From Syntrophobacter sp963666995 (GTDB lineage Bacteria; Desulfobacterota; Syntrophobacteria; Syntrophobacterales; Syntrophobacteraceae), in NCBI GenBank assembly GCA_963666995.1, contig OY762941.1, forward strand, positions 2,170,001-2,234,000: a DNA stretch of 64,000 nucleotides. The letters run 5' to 3'. A program made the translations under genes and the position numbers. This document shows, piece after piece, positions 18,354 through 27,653 of this stretch. Positions within the stretch are counted from its first letter, which is position 1; the number at the start of each line of letters is the position of its first letter. The notes under the pieces were generated by a model that saw only the letters and a list, made by a program, of their open reading frames with translations, was not told the origin of the DNA and made no database searches.

Positions 18354-18682
18354 GTTTATTTTGCCCCCGTGCCGGAAGGCTTCTGGATTAGTAAAGGAAA
18401 GAGCATACGGATGGTTTGCTTCCACGCTGACTACATTCTTCCATGTCTATCATCTGAAATATGGGAGTTGACTGGAAAGCATACTATGGGCCGGCGATGA
18501 CGGAGTTCGCGCATGCAAAAGCGAGGGGAATATGGTAATCTGCATGATGGCGCTGGGCGAGTTCCTTAAACCCTCTGTTCAACGAAAAGTCCGGATTGCC
18601 TTTCATCAACTCTACGAAAGATGAAGAGCGGCAAACGTTTTCGGGATGGTCTCAGGAAAACCTACGCGGATTGCTTTAGCCA
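18354..18682. other. Leader region of the first type I restriction operon
   Basis: There is no convincing gene between the merR relic and hsdR. The stretch is of mixed composition and must contain the hsdR promoter, but I could not single out a credible -35/-10 pair or operator. Confidence 0.4.
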
Positions 18683-21442
18683 ATGGACTCTGAATGCCAG
18701 ACACGTCAGGGACGGATCGACCTTCAACTGGGTCGCGCAGGCTGGGCCAAGGGCAGCAGGCGCTTGATCGAGGAATTCCTTGTCAAGGCTGCCGACGTGC
18801 TGTGCGACCCGCAAGACGTTTACCGCACCACTAAAGAGTTTGCGGACTATGCACTATTGGATCGTCTCGGCCGACCGCTCGCGATTGTGGAAGCCAAGCG
18901 TTCCAGCCGCGATCCGCTCGAAGGCGAACGCCAGGCAGCCGACTACGCCGACGCTTTGCGCACCGAGCATGGCACGGACCCCTTCGTATTCCTGGCTAAC
19001 GGCGACGAAATCTGGTTCTGGCATCGAAACCTCTACCCGCCTCGGAAGGTCAGCGGATTCTTTACCGAAGAAGACCTCCTGCGACTCGCCCACCTCGACA
19101 AGTTCGGAAAACCCCTTATAGGTGAAATGCCACTCGAGCGCATCATCGATCGAGCCTACCAAATTGAGGCGGTGAAGACCATTGCCGAGCATATCGAAGC
19201 AGCCAGGCGGAGCTTCCTCATGGTACTCGCCACCGGCACCGGAAAGACACGCGTGGCCGTCGCCCTGGTGGAATTGCTTCAGCGGCAGGAGCGCATCCAG
19301 CGTGTTCTCTTCCTTGCAGACCGTCGGGAGCTTGTGAAGCAGGCGCTCGGCGCATTCAAGGAGCACCTGCCCGGCTCACCCCGCTCCTGGATCGAGGGCG
19401 GAACCATCGACAAGGACGCCCAAATCCACTTTGCCACTTATCCAGGCATGATGTCGCTCTATCAGCGACTCTCTCCTGGGTACTACGATCTGATCATCGC
19501 AGATGAAAGCCACCGCTCAATATATGAGAAAAAGAGCTACGGCGGGGTATTCGATCATTTCGATTCCCTGCTGCTCGGGCTTACGGCTACACCGACCGAC
19601 TTCCTCGACCACAATACTTTTCAACTTTTTGACTGTCCCGACGACAGCCCTACATTCTATTACGGCTACGACGAGGCGGTGCGAGACAAGTACCTCGTTC
19701 CCTATCGTCCAGTCCATGTAGCCCGCACCGCATTCCAAATCGAAGGTTTGAAACCCGGCGAACTGCCCGCCGAGGTGAGCGAGCAGGTCCGCGAGCAGGG
19801 CGTCGATCCCGATCAATTCAGCTTCGAGGGGTCTGAACTGGAGCGGAAAGTCACAAACACCGGCACCAATGACGCGATTGTCCAGGAGTTCATGGATAAT
19901 GCCATCAAGGACGCCGTCGGCACACTGCCCGCGAAGACCATCATCTTTGCCGTCTCTCACAAGCACGCCCTGGAACTCTACAAGAGCTTCAACCGCCGCT
20001 ATCCCGACCTCCAGCGAAAGGGACTCTCCAAAGTCATCGACAGTCAGATGGAGCGGGCCGAAAGAACACTCGACGACTTCAAGAACAAGGACTTTCCCCG
20101 CGTCGCCCTCTCTGTGGACATGCTCGATACCGGCATAGACGTACCATCCATCCGCAACCTCGTCTTTGCCAAGCCGGTCTTCAGTAAAGTGAAATTCTGG
20201 CAGATGCTCGGCCGCGGCACCCGCACCTGGACCGATCCGATCAACGGCCGGAACAAGGCCGATTTCCTCGTGATCGACCATTGGGACAACTTCGACTACT
20301 TCCAGGTCAACAAAGACGGCCGCGCCGGTGCGGTTTCCGAGCCGCTGCCTTCACGCCTGTTCCGTCTTCGTTTGGAAAAGCTCCAGATTCTCATCGGCCG
20401 GGCGGACACCCTGTCCGTGGAGCACACGGTCCGGCAGCTTCGCGGCCTTGTCGGCACTTTGCCTTTGGAGAACATCAATGTTGCCCCGCATGCGGAAGAA
20501 ATCAGGCTCTTCTCCAACAGCGACGAGCCATGGCGCAGCCTGACCGATGAAAGCGCCACACGCCTTTCCCACACCATCGCGCCGCTTCTGCGCTTCTCCA
20601 TGGCCGGCTCGTACCCGGAGCTTCAGTTTGAGATTCAAACCGAGCAACTCGCTCTTGCGCACCTCAGAGCAGACGCCGGAGAAATCGATAAGCTTCGCGA
20701 GCGCATCACGGAATACCTCGCGCTGCTCCCGATAAACATCCCCGAGGTCCGTCCTCATCTCGAAGCCCTCGCCACTGCCAGGACCGATGCCTTTTGGGGC
20801 AATCTGACGTGCCCGCGCATCATGCAGATGCAGGAGACCTTCGCGCCGCTCATGCGGTTTCGAAACCGCCGCCCGCCCGGCATTTTCGTCCGCCTCTCGC
20901 TTCCCGACCAGATCCGGCGGCGTCACTGGATTATCTGCGGTTCATCGGGAGAGGGAGCGTTTGCCGAAACCTATCGCGCTCAGGTTGAAGCCCTGGTCAA
21001 GGGCCTCGCGGGCGATAACCCGGCCCTGCAGAGGCTCCAACGGGGCGAAGAACTCACACCCGACGACATCGAAGCCGTCGCCGCCGCTCTGAATGGACCT
21101 GATCTCTTCATAACCGAGGAACGCCTGCGCGAAGCCTACCACCAGCCCAAGGCCGGCCTCGCCGATTTCCTCCGTCACATTCTCAATGTCGCCAGGCTGC
21201 CGTCCCGCGAGGAATCCATCTCGCGGGCTTTTGACGAATGGGTTCGTCAACATCCCCAACTCACCGCCACCCAGCTTATGTTCGTCCGGACGCTGCGAAA
21301 AGCCGTGATGCAGAAGGCTGAAATCACTTCGATTGAGGCATTGAGGAAGCCTCCGTTTTCCACCATCGGAGACCCCGAACGACTTTTCAAAAGAACGGAG
21401 CTTTCTGAACTCTTTGAACTTATCACCACCATCGCCGCATAA
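18683..21442 (+). CDS. hsdR: Type I restriction enzyme, R subunit (system 1)
   Basis: 919 residues. The endonuclease domain has the PD-(D/E)XK pattern D55 ... E70-A-K72. It is followed by an SF2 translocase with Walker A ATGTGKT (183-189), DESH (274-277) and motif VI QMLGRGTRTW. Length and domain order (nuclease, two RecA-like lobes, C-terminal helical region) are those of a complete HsdR. It cuts unmodified DNA after ATP-driven translocation when bound to the M/S core. hsdM starts nine bases after its stop. No strong ribosome-binding site precedes ATG 18683, and the upstream 330 bases hold no other gene. GC-rich, like most of the chromosome. Confidence 0.95.
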   Translation: MDSECQTRQGRIDLQLGRAGWAKGSRRLIEEFLVKAADVLCDPQDVYRTTKEFADYALLDRLGRPLAIVEAKRSSRDPLEGERQAADYADALRTEHGTDPFVFLANGDEIWFWHRNLYPPRKVSGFFTEEDLLRLAHLDKFGKPLIGEMPLERIIDRAYQIEAVKTIAEHIEAARRSFLMVLATGTGKTRVAVALVELLQRQERIQRVLFLADRRELVKQALGAFKEHLPGSPRSWIEGGTIDKDAQIHFATYPGMMSLYQRLSPGYYDLIIADESHRSIYEKKSYGGVFDHFDSLLLGLTATPTDFLDHNTFQLFDCPDDSPTFYYGYDEAVRDKYLVPYRPVHVARTAFQIEGLKPGELPAEVSEQVREQGVDPDQFSFEGSELERKVTNTGTNDAIVQEFMDNAIKDAVGTLPAKTIIFAVSHKHALELYKSFNRRYPDLQRKGLSKVIDSQMERAERTLDDFKNKDFPRVALSVDMLDTGIDVPSIRNLVFAKPVFSKVKFWQMLGRGTRTWTDPINGRNKADFLVIDHWDNFDYFQVNKDGRAGAVSEPLPSRLFRLRLEKLQILIGRADTLSVEHTVRQLRGLVGTLPLENINVAPHAEEIRLFSNSDEPWRSLTDESATRLSHTIAPLLRFSMAGSYPELQFEIQTEQLALAHLRADAGEIDKLRERITEYLALLPINIPEVRPHLEALATARTDAFWGNLTCPRIMQMQETFAPLMRFRNRRPPGIFVRLSLPDQIRRRHWIICGSSGEGAFAETYRAQVEALVKGLAGDNPALQRLQRGEELTPDDIEAVAAALNGPDLFITEERLREAYHQPKAGLADFLRHILNVARLPSREESISRAFDEWVRQHPQLTATQLMFVRTLRKAVMQKAEITSIEALRKPPFSTIGDPERLFKRTELSELFELITTIAA

Positions 21443-21451
21443 GGAACTTTC

Positions 21452-23944
21452 ATGCTCTCACCACAGCTTCGCCGCAAAGTTCACGATCTCTGGTCGCTCT
21501 TCTGGTCCTCGGGGCTTTCAAATCCTCTTGTCGCCATCGAACAGATCACCTATCTACTCTTCATTCGGCAATTGGAAACCCTCGACCGTGCCCGTGTCGA
21601 GGCCGATAAGGCCTCGATATACGCAAAGCGCCCGACCGACCCGGAGGACGCCGACTACGAGAAATGCTGTTGGTCCTACATTCGGCAGAACCCCTCCTTC
21701 CCACTGCTCAATGACACCGTCTTCCCGTGGCTTCGCAGCCTTGAAGACCGCGTCGGCCCCGGACAGAACGGCAACACCACCCTTGGCCGCATCTCCGGTC
21801 GCCTCAGCGACGCCTATTTCATTCTCGACGTCAACAAGACCGAGACCCTCAAACGCGCCGTCAGCCTCATCGACGAACTCTTCCGCCAGCTCGATACTCG
21901 GTCGGTCAACTCCGACATCATGGGCGACATCTTCGAGTATCTTCTCGAGGAGGTGAAGGAATCCGGCAAGAACGGCCAGTTTCGCACCCCGCGCCACGTC
22001 ATCCGCTTCATGGTGCAGTTGCTCAATCCGGAGTTGGGCAAGACCATCCTCGATCCCGCCTGCGGCTCCGGGGGCTTCCTGCTCAATTCACTTCTCCAGT
22101 GGAAGGCTCAGCACACCGACAAGGACGTGCTCCGCCTCGAATGGGACGGCACACCCCACGATCTTCTTCCCGTCTGGCCCGAGGGCGAACAGTACAATTT
22201 CAGCAACCTTTTTCGCGGCTACGACAACGACCGTACCATGGTCCGCATCGCCTGGATGAACCTCATTCTGCACGAATTGGAGACCCCCGAGGTCCATCAG
22301 CTTGACTCGCTCAGCAAAAGGCTCAAGGACGACGAAAGCGGCACCTACGATTACATCCTCGCCAACCCGCCCTTCACCGGCAACGTGGATGATGGCGACC
22401 TCAGCGAGAACCGCCGGCGCTTCCCCCGTTCCGGCAGGGGCGCCGTGCCCCTCACCACCAAAAGCGAGTTGCTCTTCGTCTGGCTCATGCTGGATCTCCT
22501 CAAGATCGGCGGACGTGCCGCCGTCATCGTCCCGGACGGCGTGCTGTTCGGTTCCACCAGGGCGCACCGGGAGCTGCGCCGACAGCTCTTGTTCGAGAAC
22601 ACCCTCGAAGCGGTCGTCTCTCTTCCTGCCAACATGTTCCAGCCTTACTCGGGCGTGAAGACCTCCATCCTGCTTTTCCAAAAAGCGGGCGTACCCGTTG
22701 CCGCAGGCTCCGAGCCGCGCACTCGTGAGGTCTGGTTCTACGAGATCAGCGACGAAGCCTTCTCCCTCGACCAGAAACGCAAGGCTCTCTACGGCCGGGA
22801 CAATGACTTCTGGGACGCACTGGTCAAGTTCGACGCATGGAACCGCTACCGCCAGGGCGAGGCCGAGGACCGGAAAGGCCAAACCCTCGCCGCCCTCCGC
22901 GCCGCAGCCACCGCCAGGGACTACCACCAGCCCGACTACTGGGAGGAGCGCTGGCGCAGTGTGGATGACGATTTCCTGCAAATCTTCCCCGACAAATCCG
23001 GCGACAAGGGCCACACCTATCCGCTGCACGAGCTGTGGCCGCAGGACTTTCCCTTCGATCCTGCCGATAAACGCGGCTCGCGCCAGTATGATGAAGCTGT
23101 GCTCACGCGCGTCCGCCCCATCTTCGAGAAGACGATCGGCAGACTTGTCGAGCAGACCGTCAAACACGCTTACGGCGCCGCTCGCAAGCCCGATGCGGAG
23201 AATGCTCTTGCCGCTGCAGAGAAGAACGTCAAAGCCGTGGCCAACCAGTTGACCAGAAAGGTCCGCGATTGCGGTCTCCTCGACCGCGAATTCGACCAGT
23301 TCGGCCAGAACGGACTCAAGACCGTGCTCAAGGAAATGACCGCCAAAGTGAAGGGATGGGCTGCCGCCGTCCCGATCCCGGACAAGAAGCCGACGGCTGT
23401 GCCCGCCGAGCCCGACGTGAACCAGACCACCAATGCCCTCACGCCGCTGCTCATCGAGTTTGCCAAGCTCGATGGCTACAACGTCTGGCGCCGCGGCCGC
23501 GAACCCCAACCCCGCGGCGGGAAGCTCACCCCGTCCGATGATGGCGATACCAGGCGCGAGCCGACGCTGCTCAGTTGGATCGTCCCCGTCCGCCAGTGGG
23601 CGGAGCTGGAAAGCTGGGGCGAAGACCCAGAGACCGGGGAACCCATTGCCAGACCCACGCACAAGGGCGGCGTCATCGATACCGACTACCTCATCTGGCT
23701 GCGCGACACTCTGAAGGTTTTTGATGACGACGCTACGGTAAAGAAAGACTTTCTCGACCGCCTCGATCCCGATTGCCTCGAAGCACTCGACCTCAACCTC
23801 TCCGCCGGACGCCACAAGCCCTTCGTCTTCGACGCAGGCCAGCACCGCCCACCCGCCGAGATTATCGCCGAACTCCAGGCTATCCACGGTGAGGTGCAGA
23901 AGCGCCTTGGAAAACTGCTAGCGATGGTGGGAGGCCAGGAATGA
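21452..23944 (+). CDS. hsdM: Type I modification methyltransferase, M subunit (system 1)
   Basis: 830 residues, much longer than the usual 480-550. The N-terminal helical domain and the N6-adenine methylase core are normal: SAM motif DPACGSGGF at 201-209 and catalytic NPPF at 305-308. From about residue 500 a long C-terminal extension follows, rich in charged and Pro residues, without a motif I recognise. AAGGA precedes ATG 21452. The stop overlaps the hsdS start by four bases (ATGA), so M and S are translationally coupled. The subunit methylates adenine in the site chosen by HsdS. Confidence 0.94.
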   Translation: MLSPQLRRKVHDLWSLFWSSGLSNPLVAIEQITYLLFIRQLETLDRARVEADKASIYAKRPTDPEDADYEKCCWSYIRQNPSFPLLNDTVFPWLRSLEDRVGPGQNGNTTLGRISGRLSDAYFILDVNKTETLKRAVSLIDELFRQLDTRSVNSDIMGDIFEYLLEEVKESGKNGQFRTPRHVIRFMVQLLNPELGKTILDPACGSGGFLLNSLLQWKAQHTDKDVLRLEWDGTPHDLLPVWPEGEQYNFSNLFRGYDNDRTMVRIAWMNLILHELETPEVHQLDSLSKRLKDDESGTYDYILANPPFTGNVDDGDLSENRRRFPRSGRGAVPLTTKSELLFVWLMLDLLKIGGRAAVIVPDGVLFGSTRAHRELRRQLLFENTLEAVVSLPANMFQPYSGVKTSILLFQKAGVPVAAGSEPRTREVWFYEISDEAFSLDQKRKALYGRDNDFWDALVKFDAWNRYRQGEAEDRKGQTLAALRAAATARDYHQPDYWEERWRSVDDDFLQIFPDKSGDKGHTYPLHELWPQDFPFDPADKRGSRQYDEAVLTRVRPIFEKTIGRLVEQTVKHAYGAARKPDAENALAAAEKNVKAVANQLTRKVRDCGLLDREFDQFGQNGLKTVLKEMTAKVKGWAAAVPIPDKKPTAVPAEPDVNQTTNALTPLLIEFAKLDGYNVWRRGREPQPRGGKLTPSDDGDTRREPTLLSWIVPVRQWAELESWGEDPETGEPIARPTHKGGVIDTDYLIWLRDTLKVFDDDATVKKDFLDRLDPDCLEALDLNLSAGRHKPFVFDAGQHRPPAEIIAELQAIHGEVQKRLGKLLAMVGGQE

Positions 23945-25683
23945 CTAGAGACTGGATGAACGCTGGTTGGCCCATCGTTCGCATCCGCGACATCGGACGC
24001 TTGCACGGTGGCGGGACGCCCAGCCGTAAGCGCCCTGAGTTCTTTCACGGCACCATTCCTTGGATCACCGGGCAGGACATTCCTGAGAGCCATGTTGCCG
24101 AGATTTCAACTGCCCGAGACTACGTCACGGACGAAGCAGTCCAGCTAAGTGCGACACGAGTAGTGCCGCCGGGTGCGGTGTTGGTCACGACGCGCGTGTC
24201 CGTCGGGAAAACGGCGATAGCAGGGTGCCCCATCTGCTTCAGCCAGGATGTAACTGCCATTCTCATTCACTCCGCTGCCATCGCGCTGCCCGCTTATGTC
24301 GCTCATTTCCTTCGCTCGAGAAGGGGAGCACTGCTTCAAAAGAACCAAGGATCAACCATTGCGGGGATAACACGGGATTCCCTAGCCCTCGAACAAATTC
24401 CCCTGCCACCATTGAGTGAACAGCAGCGGATCGTGGAAATCCTGCAAGAGGCAGAGGAAATTTGCCGTCTCCGCGCAGAAGCCGAAGCCAAAACCACAGA
24501 ACTGATCCCTCGACTCTTCATCTCCATTTTTGGTGACCCAGGACAGAATCCGAAGAAGTGGTCGAGACATCCACTATCCTCACTGGCAGAAAAATACTCA
24601 GATGGTCCGTTTGGTTCCAACCTTAAGTCTTCCCACTACACTGACCGGGGTGTTCGTGTCATCCGGCTTCAGAACATTGGAGTTGGTTTCTTCCTCGGTG
24701 ACGACGAGGCATTCATTAGCGAAGGACACTTTGCACCGCTGGCCAAGCACGGGTGTTTGCCTGGAGATGTCCTCATCGGCACCCTTGGCGATCCCAATCT
24801 CAGGGCTTGCATTCTGCCCAAAGAGGTTGGGCGGGCGCTTAACAAAGCAGACTGCGTCCAGTTTCGCCCGGACCGTTCAAAGGTCACCGCCGCTTACGTG
24901 TGCTGGCTATTGAATATGCCAGGAACGCTGCGCATGGCGCAGAGCCTTCAAGCTGGACAGACTCGAAGCCGCATTAGCATGGGCCGACTCGCCCCTCTAT
25001 CGGTCCCATGCCCGCCACTTGAGCTGCAGATGGAATTTGAAAAGGCCGTGCAGGAGATCTTGGAAGTTGAGGAGTCGATCCGGCGATCGAGCAAGATTGA
25101 GAAAAGTCTTGCGGCCAGTCTTTCCGCCCACGCCTTCTCCGGCCAACTCACCGTCGACTGGCGCGAAGCACACCACGACATGCTCGAACTAGAAGCCCTC
25201 GACCGCGATGCCGCACTCAAAGAAGCTGGAGGTACTCTCACCCGCTTCCGCCGCGGCACGATTCAGGAGATGGAAACCGTCTTTCAAGATCGCACAGACG
25301 GCATCTACTCCGACCTCAGCCGCGAGCAGTGCTTTCTTCTGCGCGAAATCAATCGTATGGTGGGGGGTGTCCGGCACGCACGTTATTTCTCTGCCCAACA
25401 GTTGAGTAATTACGTCTCCGAAGGCCCGCTCCGCCGAAATCCGCAGGCGATTGAAGGGCACCTTGCCGTCTTCGCCGCCCGAGGTCTCATTATTCCCGTG
25501 AGCAGGGAGGAGCAGACCGAGGACACGGGTGAGTTCGTCTTTGGCAACGCCTACCGCCTGCCGCTCGACGACTGCGATCCCCGCGAAGGAGAGGAAGGAG
25601 AGCCGCGAATCGGCGACCATGCCAGGCTCCGTGAACTGGAGCGGCTGGCCGCCCAACTGCAAAAGGAACGCGCTCTACCATGA
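23941..25683 (+). CDS. hsdS: Type I specificity subunit (system 1)
   Basis: 580 residues. Two target-recognition domains are visible: the first opens with WPIVRIRDIGRLHGGGTP and ends at LPPLSEQQRIVEILQEAEE. The second starts near GDPGQNPKKWSRHPLSSLAEKY, with a second conserved helix (LELQMEFEKAVQEILEVEE). Beyond about residue 420 there is an additional C-terminal domain (EMETVFQDRTDGIYSDLSREQCFLLREI and onward) not usual in HsdS, resembling a small winged-helix-like segment. It overlaps hsdM by ATGA and the following ATPase gene by ATGA. It determines the bipartite DNA target. Confidence 0.93.
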   Translation: MTRDWMNAGWPIVRIRDIGRLHGGGTPSRKRPEFFHGTIPWITGQDIPESHVAEISTARDYVTDEAVQLSATRVVPPGAVLVTTRVSVGKTAIAGCPICFSQDVTAILIHSAAIALPAYVAHFLRSRRGALLQKNQGSTIAGITRDSLALEQIPLPPLSEQQRIVEILQEAEEICRLRAEAEAKTTELIPRLFISIFGDPGQNPKKWSRHPLSSLAEKYSDGPFGSNLKSSHYTDRGVRVIRLQNIGVGFFLGDDEAFISEGHFAPLAKHGCLPGDVLIGTLGDPNLRACILPKEVGRALNKADCVQFRPDRSKVTAAYVCWLLNMPGTLRMAQSLQAGQTRSRISMGRLAPLSVPCPPLELQMEFEKAVQEILEVEESIRRSSKIEKSLAASLSAHAFSGQLTVDWREAHHDMLELEALDRDAALKEAGGTLTRFRRGTIQEMETVFQDRTDGIYSDLSREQCFLLREINRMVGGVRHARYFSAQQLSNYVSEGPLRRNPQAIEGHLAVFAARGLIIPVSREEQTEDTGEFVFGNAYRLPLDDCDPREGEEGEPRIGDHARLRELERLAAQLQKERALP

Positions 25684-27653
25684 GACTGCGCTACCTCCAT
25701 ATCCCGCGTTGCGGCCCGCTCACCGATACCGGTATCATGTTCGGTCGAGAGGACCAGATCGCCAAGACGCTGAACCTGCCACGCAAAGGCTCATTGAACT
25801 TCGTGGTCGGTGTGAACGGCAGCGGCAAGTCGTCCTTGCTGCGGGCGCTCTATCACATCTTTTGCTCGCTGAAGAGCAGCGAGCGGCCCGCCCTGCCCGT
25901 AACTCTGGCGTGGGACCGCACAATGGGAGACGAAACCGTAACCGCTCTTCTCCATTATACCAGTCAGAAGAATTCAAACTCTTTTTTTGCCACGCTCAAA
26001 CAGGTACCTACCTCCGCACGGCGTCATGATTGGGAGGAGATCACTTCCGCTCTCGGCAAATGGGAACAACACCCTTTGGTTGAAGGCATCGAAATCGCAA
26101 CCGGCCCTGAAACCTTCACTAATTCGCTCCTCTTTGCCCGGTTACCCAAGCGCCTCATCGCCTACACCTCCGGCGCCGATGAGCCCTGGGTGCAGCTCGA
26201 TCATCGGATCTTTCAGGAGGAAGAAGAGGGCCAATACCAGACCGAGGATGAACGCCCACAAGGCTGGAGCATGGCTCAGGAATGGGAAGAGGAACAACTC
26301 GCCCGCATCACCAATCTTCTCACCCATTATGAATCGACTTTGACTGGGACCATGAGAACATTCCCCGGCGCGGGTCAGACGGCCGAGCTGACCAGCAAGA
26401 CCGTCGAACGACTGCAGCAGGAATTGGAGCCATTGGAGGCCATCCGCCAAAAGGTCCTTACGAACCACATGCCTCGTAGCGAACCATTGGACGACTCCTA
26501 TTTCCGCATATATCCCCGGCATCTGCGCTTCGCCGGCATCACACTGGGGCTCTGGCAAGCAGCGAAGGAATTCTCCGGCCGCACCGATGAACACCAGCGC
26601 GAAGCCCTGCGGAACATCCTCCTTCACCAACGCGGCTCCTATGACAAGCCGAAGGACGCCCGCCGCGTGCTCAATGAGGTCGATTGGTTCTGGCCCACGC
26701 ATCTGAGCCTCACCTACCTCGATGGCGACGACCGCGTGAGCCCCCGACAACATCAGGAACTGCTTTGCCTTGTGGCCCTTGCCGATGAAGTCATCGCACA
26801 ACCACTCGGACGGCAGCGCGCCGTTTTTTCGCTTGGTCCTTCCGATGGGATCAGCCTCACCGAGAAACTCAAAGACGCCTTCCCCCTCGGCATCCCAAGC
26901 AAGGGAATCGAGTTCATCGCTAAGCGGGTGGACGGATGCAAGACCGGTTCCGAAGCCATCCTCCGCATTCTTAGTGCCGATCAAGACATCGACTCCACGC
27001 CGCTGGACGCCTTCTCCCGCCTCCGGGACTGGGAGCGCACCGGCCTGCTGGAAGACATTACACTCACGGTGAAACGCCTCCACCGCCCCGAGTCGGCCGA
27101 CGGCGAACCCGACGACGCCATCGTCACCTACGACCAACTCAGCGACGGCGAGCAGATGCTCCTTGGGCGCATGGGCCTATTCTTCCTCCTGCGCGGTCAG
27201 GACGGCTCCCTGCTCATCCTCGACGAACCGGAAACACACTTCAATGACGTGTGGAAGCGGGAGATCGTCGAGATGGTGGACATGGCCCTGCTGAACAGCA
27301 CGGAGGCCAATGTCCTCGTCGCCACCCACACGAGCATCGTCCTGACGGACGCCTTTGCCGCAGAGGTCACCGTGCTGGACAAAAAAGAGGGTGGAATCAC
27401 TGCGCGGGGCGTTACCGGCGGTCTCTTCGGCACCGACCCCGGCGAGGTTACAATGAACCTCTTCCGAGCTGAAAGCAGCATTGGCAGCCGATCCGTTGAA
27501 CTGCTCGACCGACTGCTCAAGACCGAATGGGAAGGTCGAGAGAGCGAACTGGAGGCAATCCTCGACGTCCTGGGCAGCAGTTTCCACCGGGCGGAACTGA
27601 GAGCAATCCTGAATCAACTTCGGGGAAGAAACGATGGCGCTGCATCCAGTTAA
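25680..27653 (+). CDS. Restriction-system-associated AAA family ATPase (SMC/RecF-like)
   Basis: 657 residues. An ABC-type ATPase is split as in RecF/SMC/OLD proteins: Walker A GVNGSGKS (44-51) at the N terminus. At the C terminus are the signature-like LSDGEQ (487 on), Walker B LLILDEP (Asp/Glu about 515-516) and an H-loop VATHTS (His about 550). The middle is helical. The gene overlaps hsdS by ATGA and the next gene by 20 bases, so it is part of the hsd operon. A family of ATPases linked to type I loci is known by this context. Together with the downstream HNH gene it has the composition of a Septu (PtuA-PtuB) pair. Whether it acts with HsdRMS or separately is unknown. Confidence 0.87.
   Translation: MRLRYLHIPRCGPLTDTGIMFGREDQIAKTLNLPRKGSLNFVVGVNGSGKSSLLRALYHIFCSLKSSERPALPVTLAWDRTMGDETVTALLHYTSQKNSNSFFATLKQVPTSARRHDWEEITSALGKWEQHPLVEGIEIATGPETFTNSLLFARLPKRLIAYTSGADEPWVQLDHRIFQEEEEGQYQTEDERPQGWSMAQEWEEEQLARITNLLTHYESTLTGTMRTFPGAGQTAELTSKTVERLQQELEPLEAIRQKVLTNHMPRSEPLDDSYFRIYPRHLRFAGITLGLWQAAKEFSGRTDEHQREALRNILLHQRGSYDKPKDARRVLNEVDWFWPTHLSLTYLDGDDRVSPRQHQELLCLVALADEVIAQPLGRQRAVFSLGPSDGISLTEKLKDAFPLGIPSKGIEFIAKRVDGCKTGSEAILRILSADQDIDSTPLDAFSRLRDWERTGLLEDITLTVKRLHRPESADGEPDDAIVTYDQLSDGEQMLLGRMGLFFLLRGQDGSLLILDEPETHFNDVWKREIVEMVDMALLNSTEANVLVATHTSIVLTDAFAAEVTVLDKKEGGITARGVTGGLFGTDPGEVTMNLFRAESSIGSRSVELLDRLLKTEWEGRESELEAILDVLGSSFHRAELRAILNQLRGRNDGAASS

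Noticed and set aside
22088..23887. 599-codon minus-strand open frame inside hsdM
   Set aside because: Shadow of the hsdM codon structure; the protein is Gly/Val/Glu-rich without domains.
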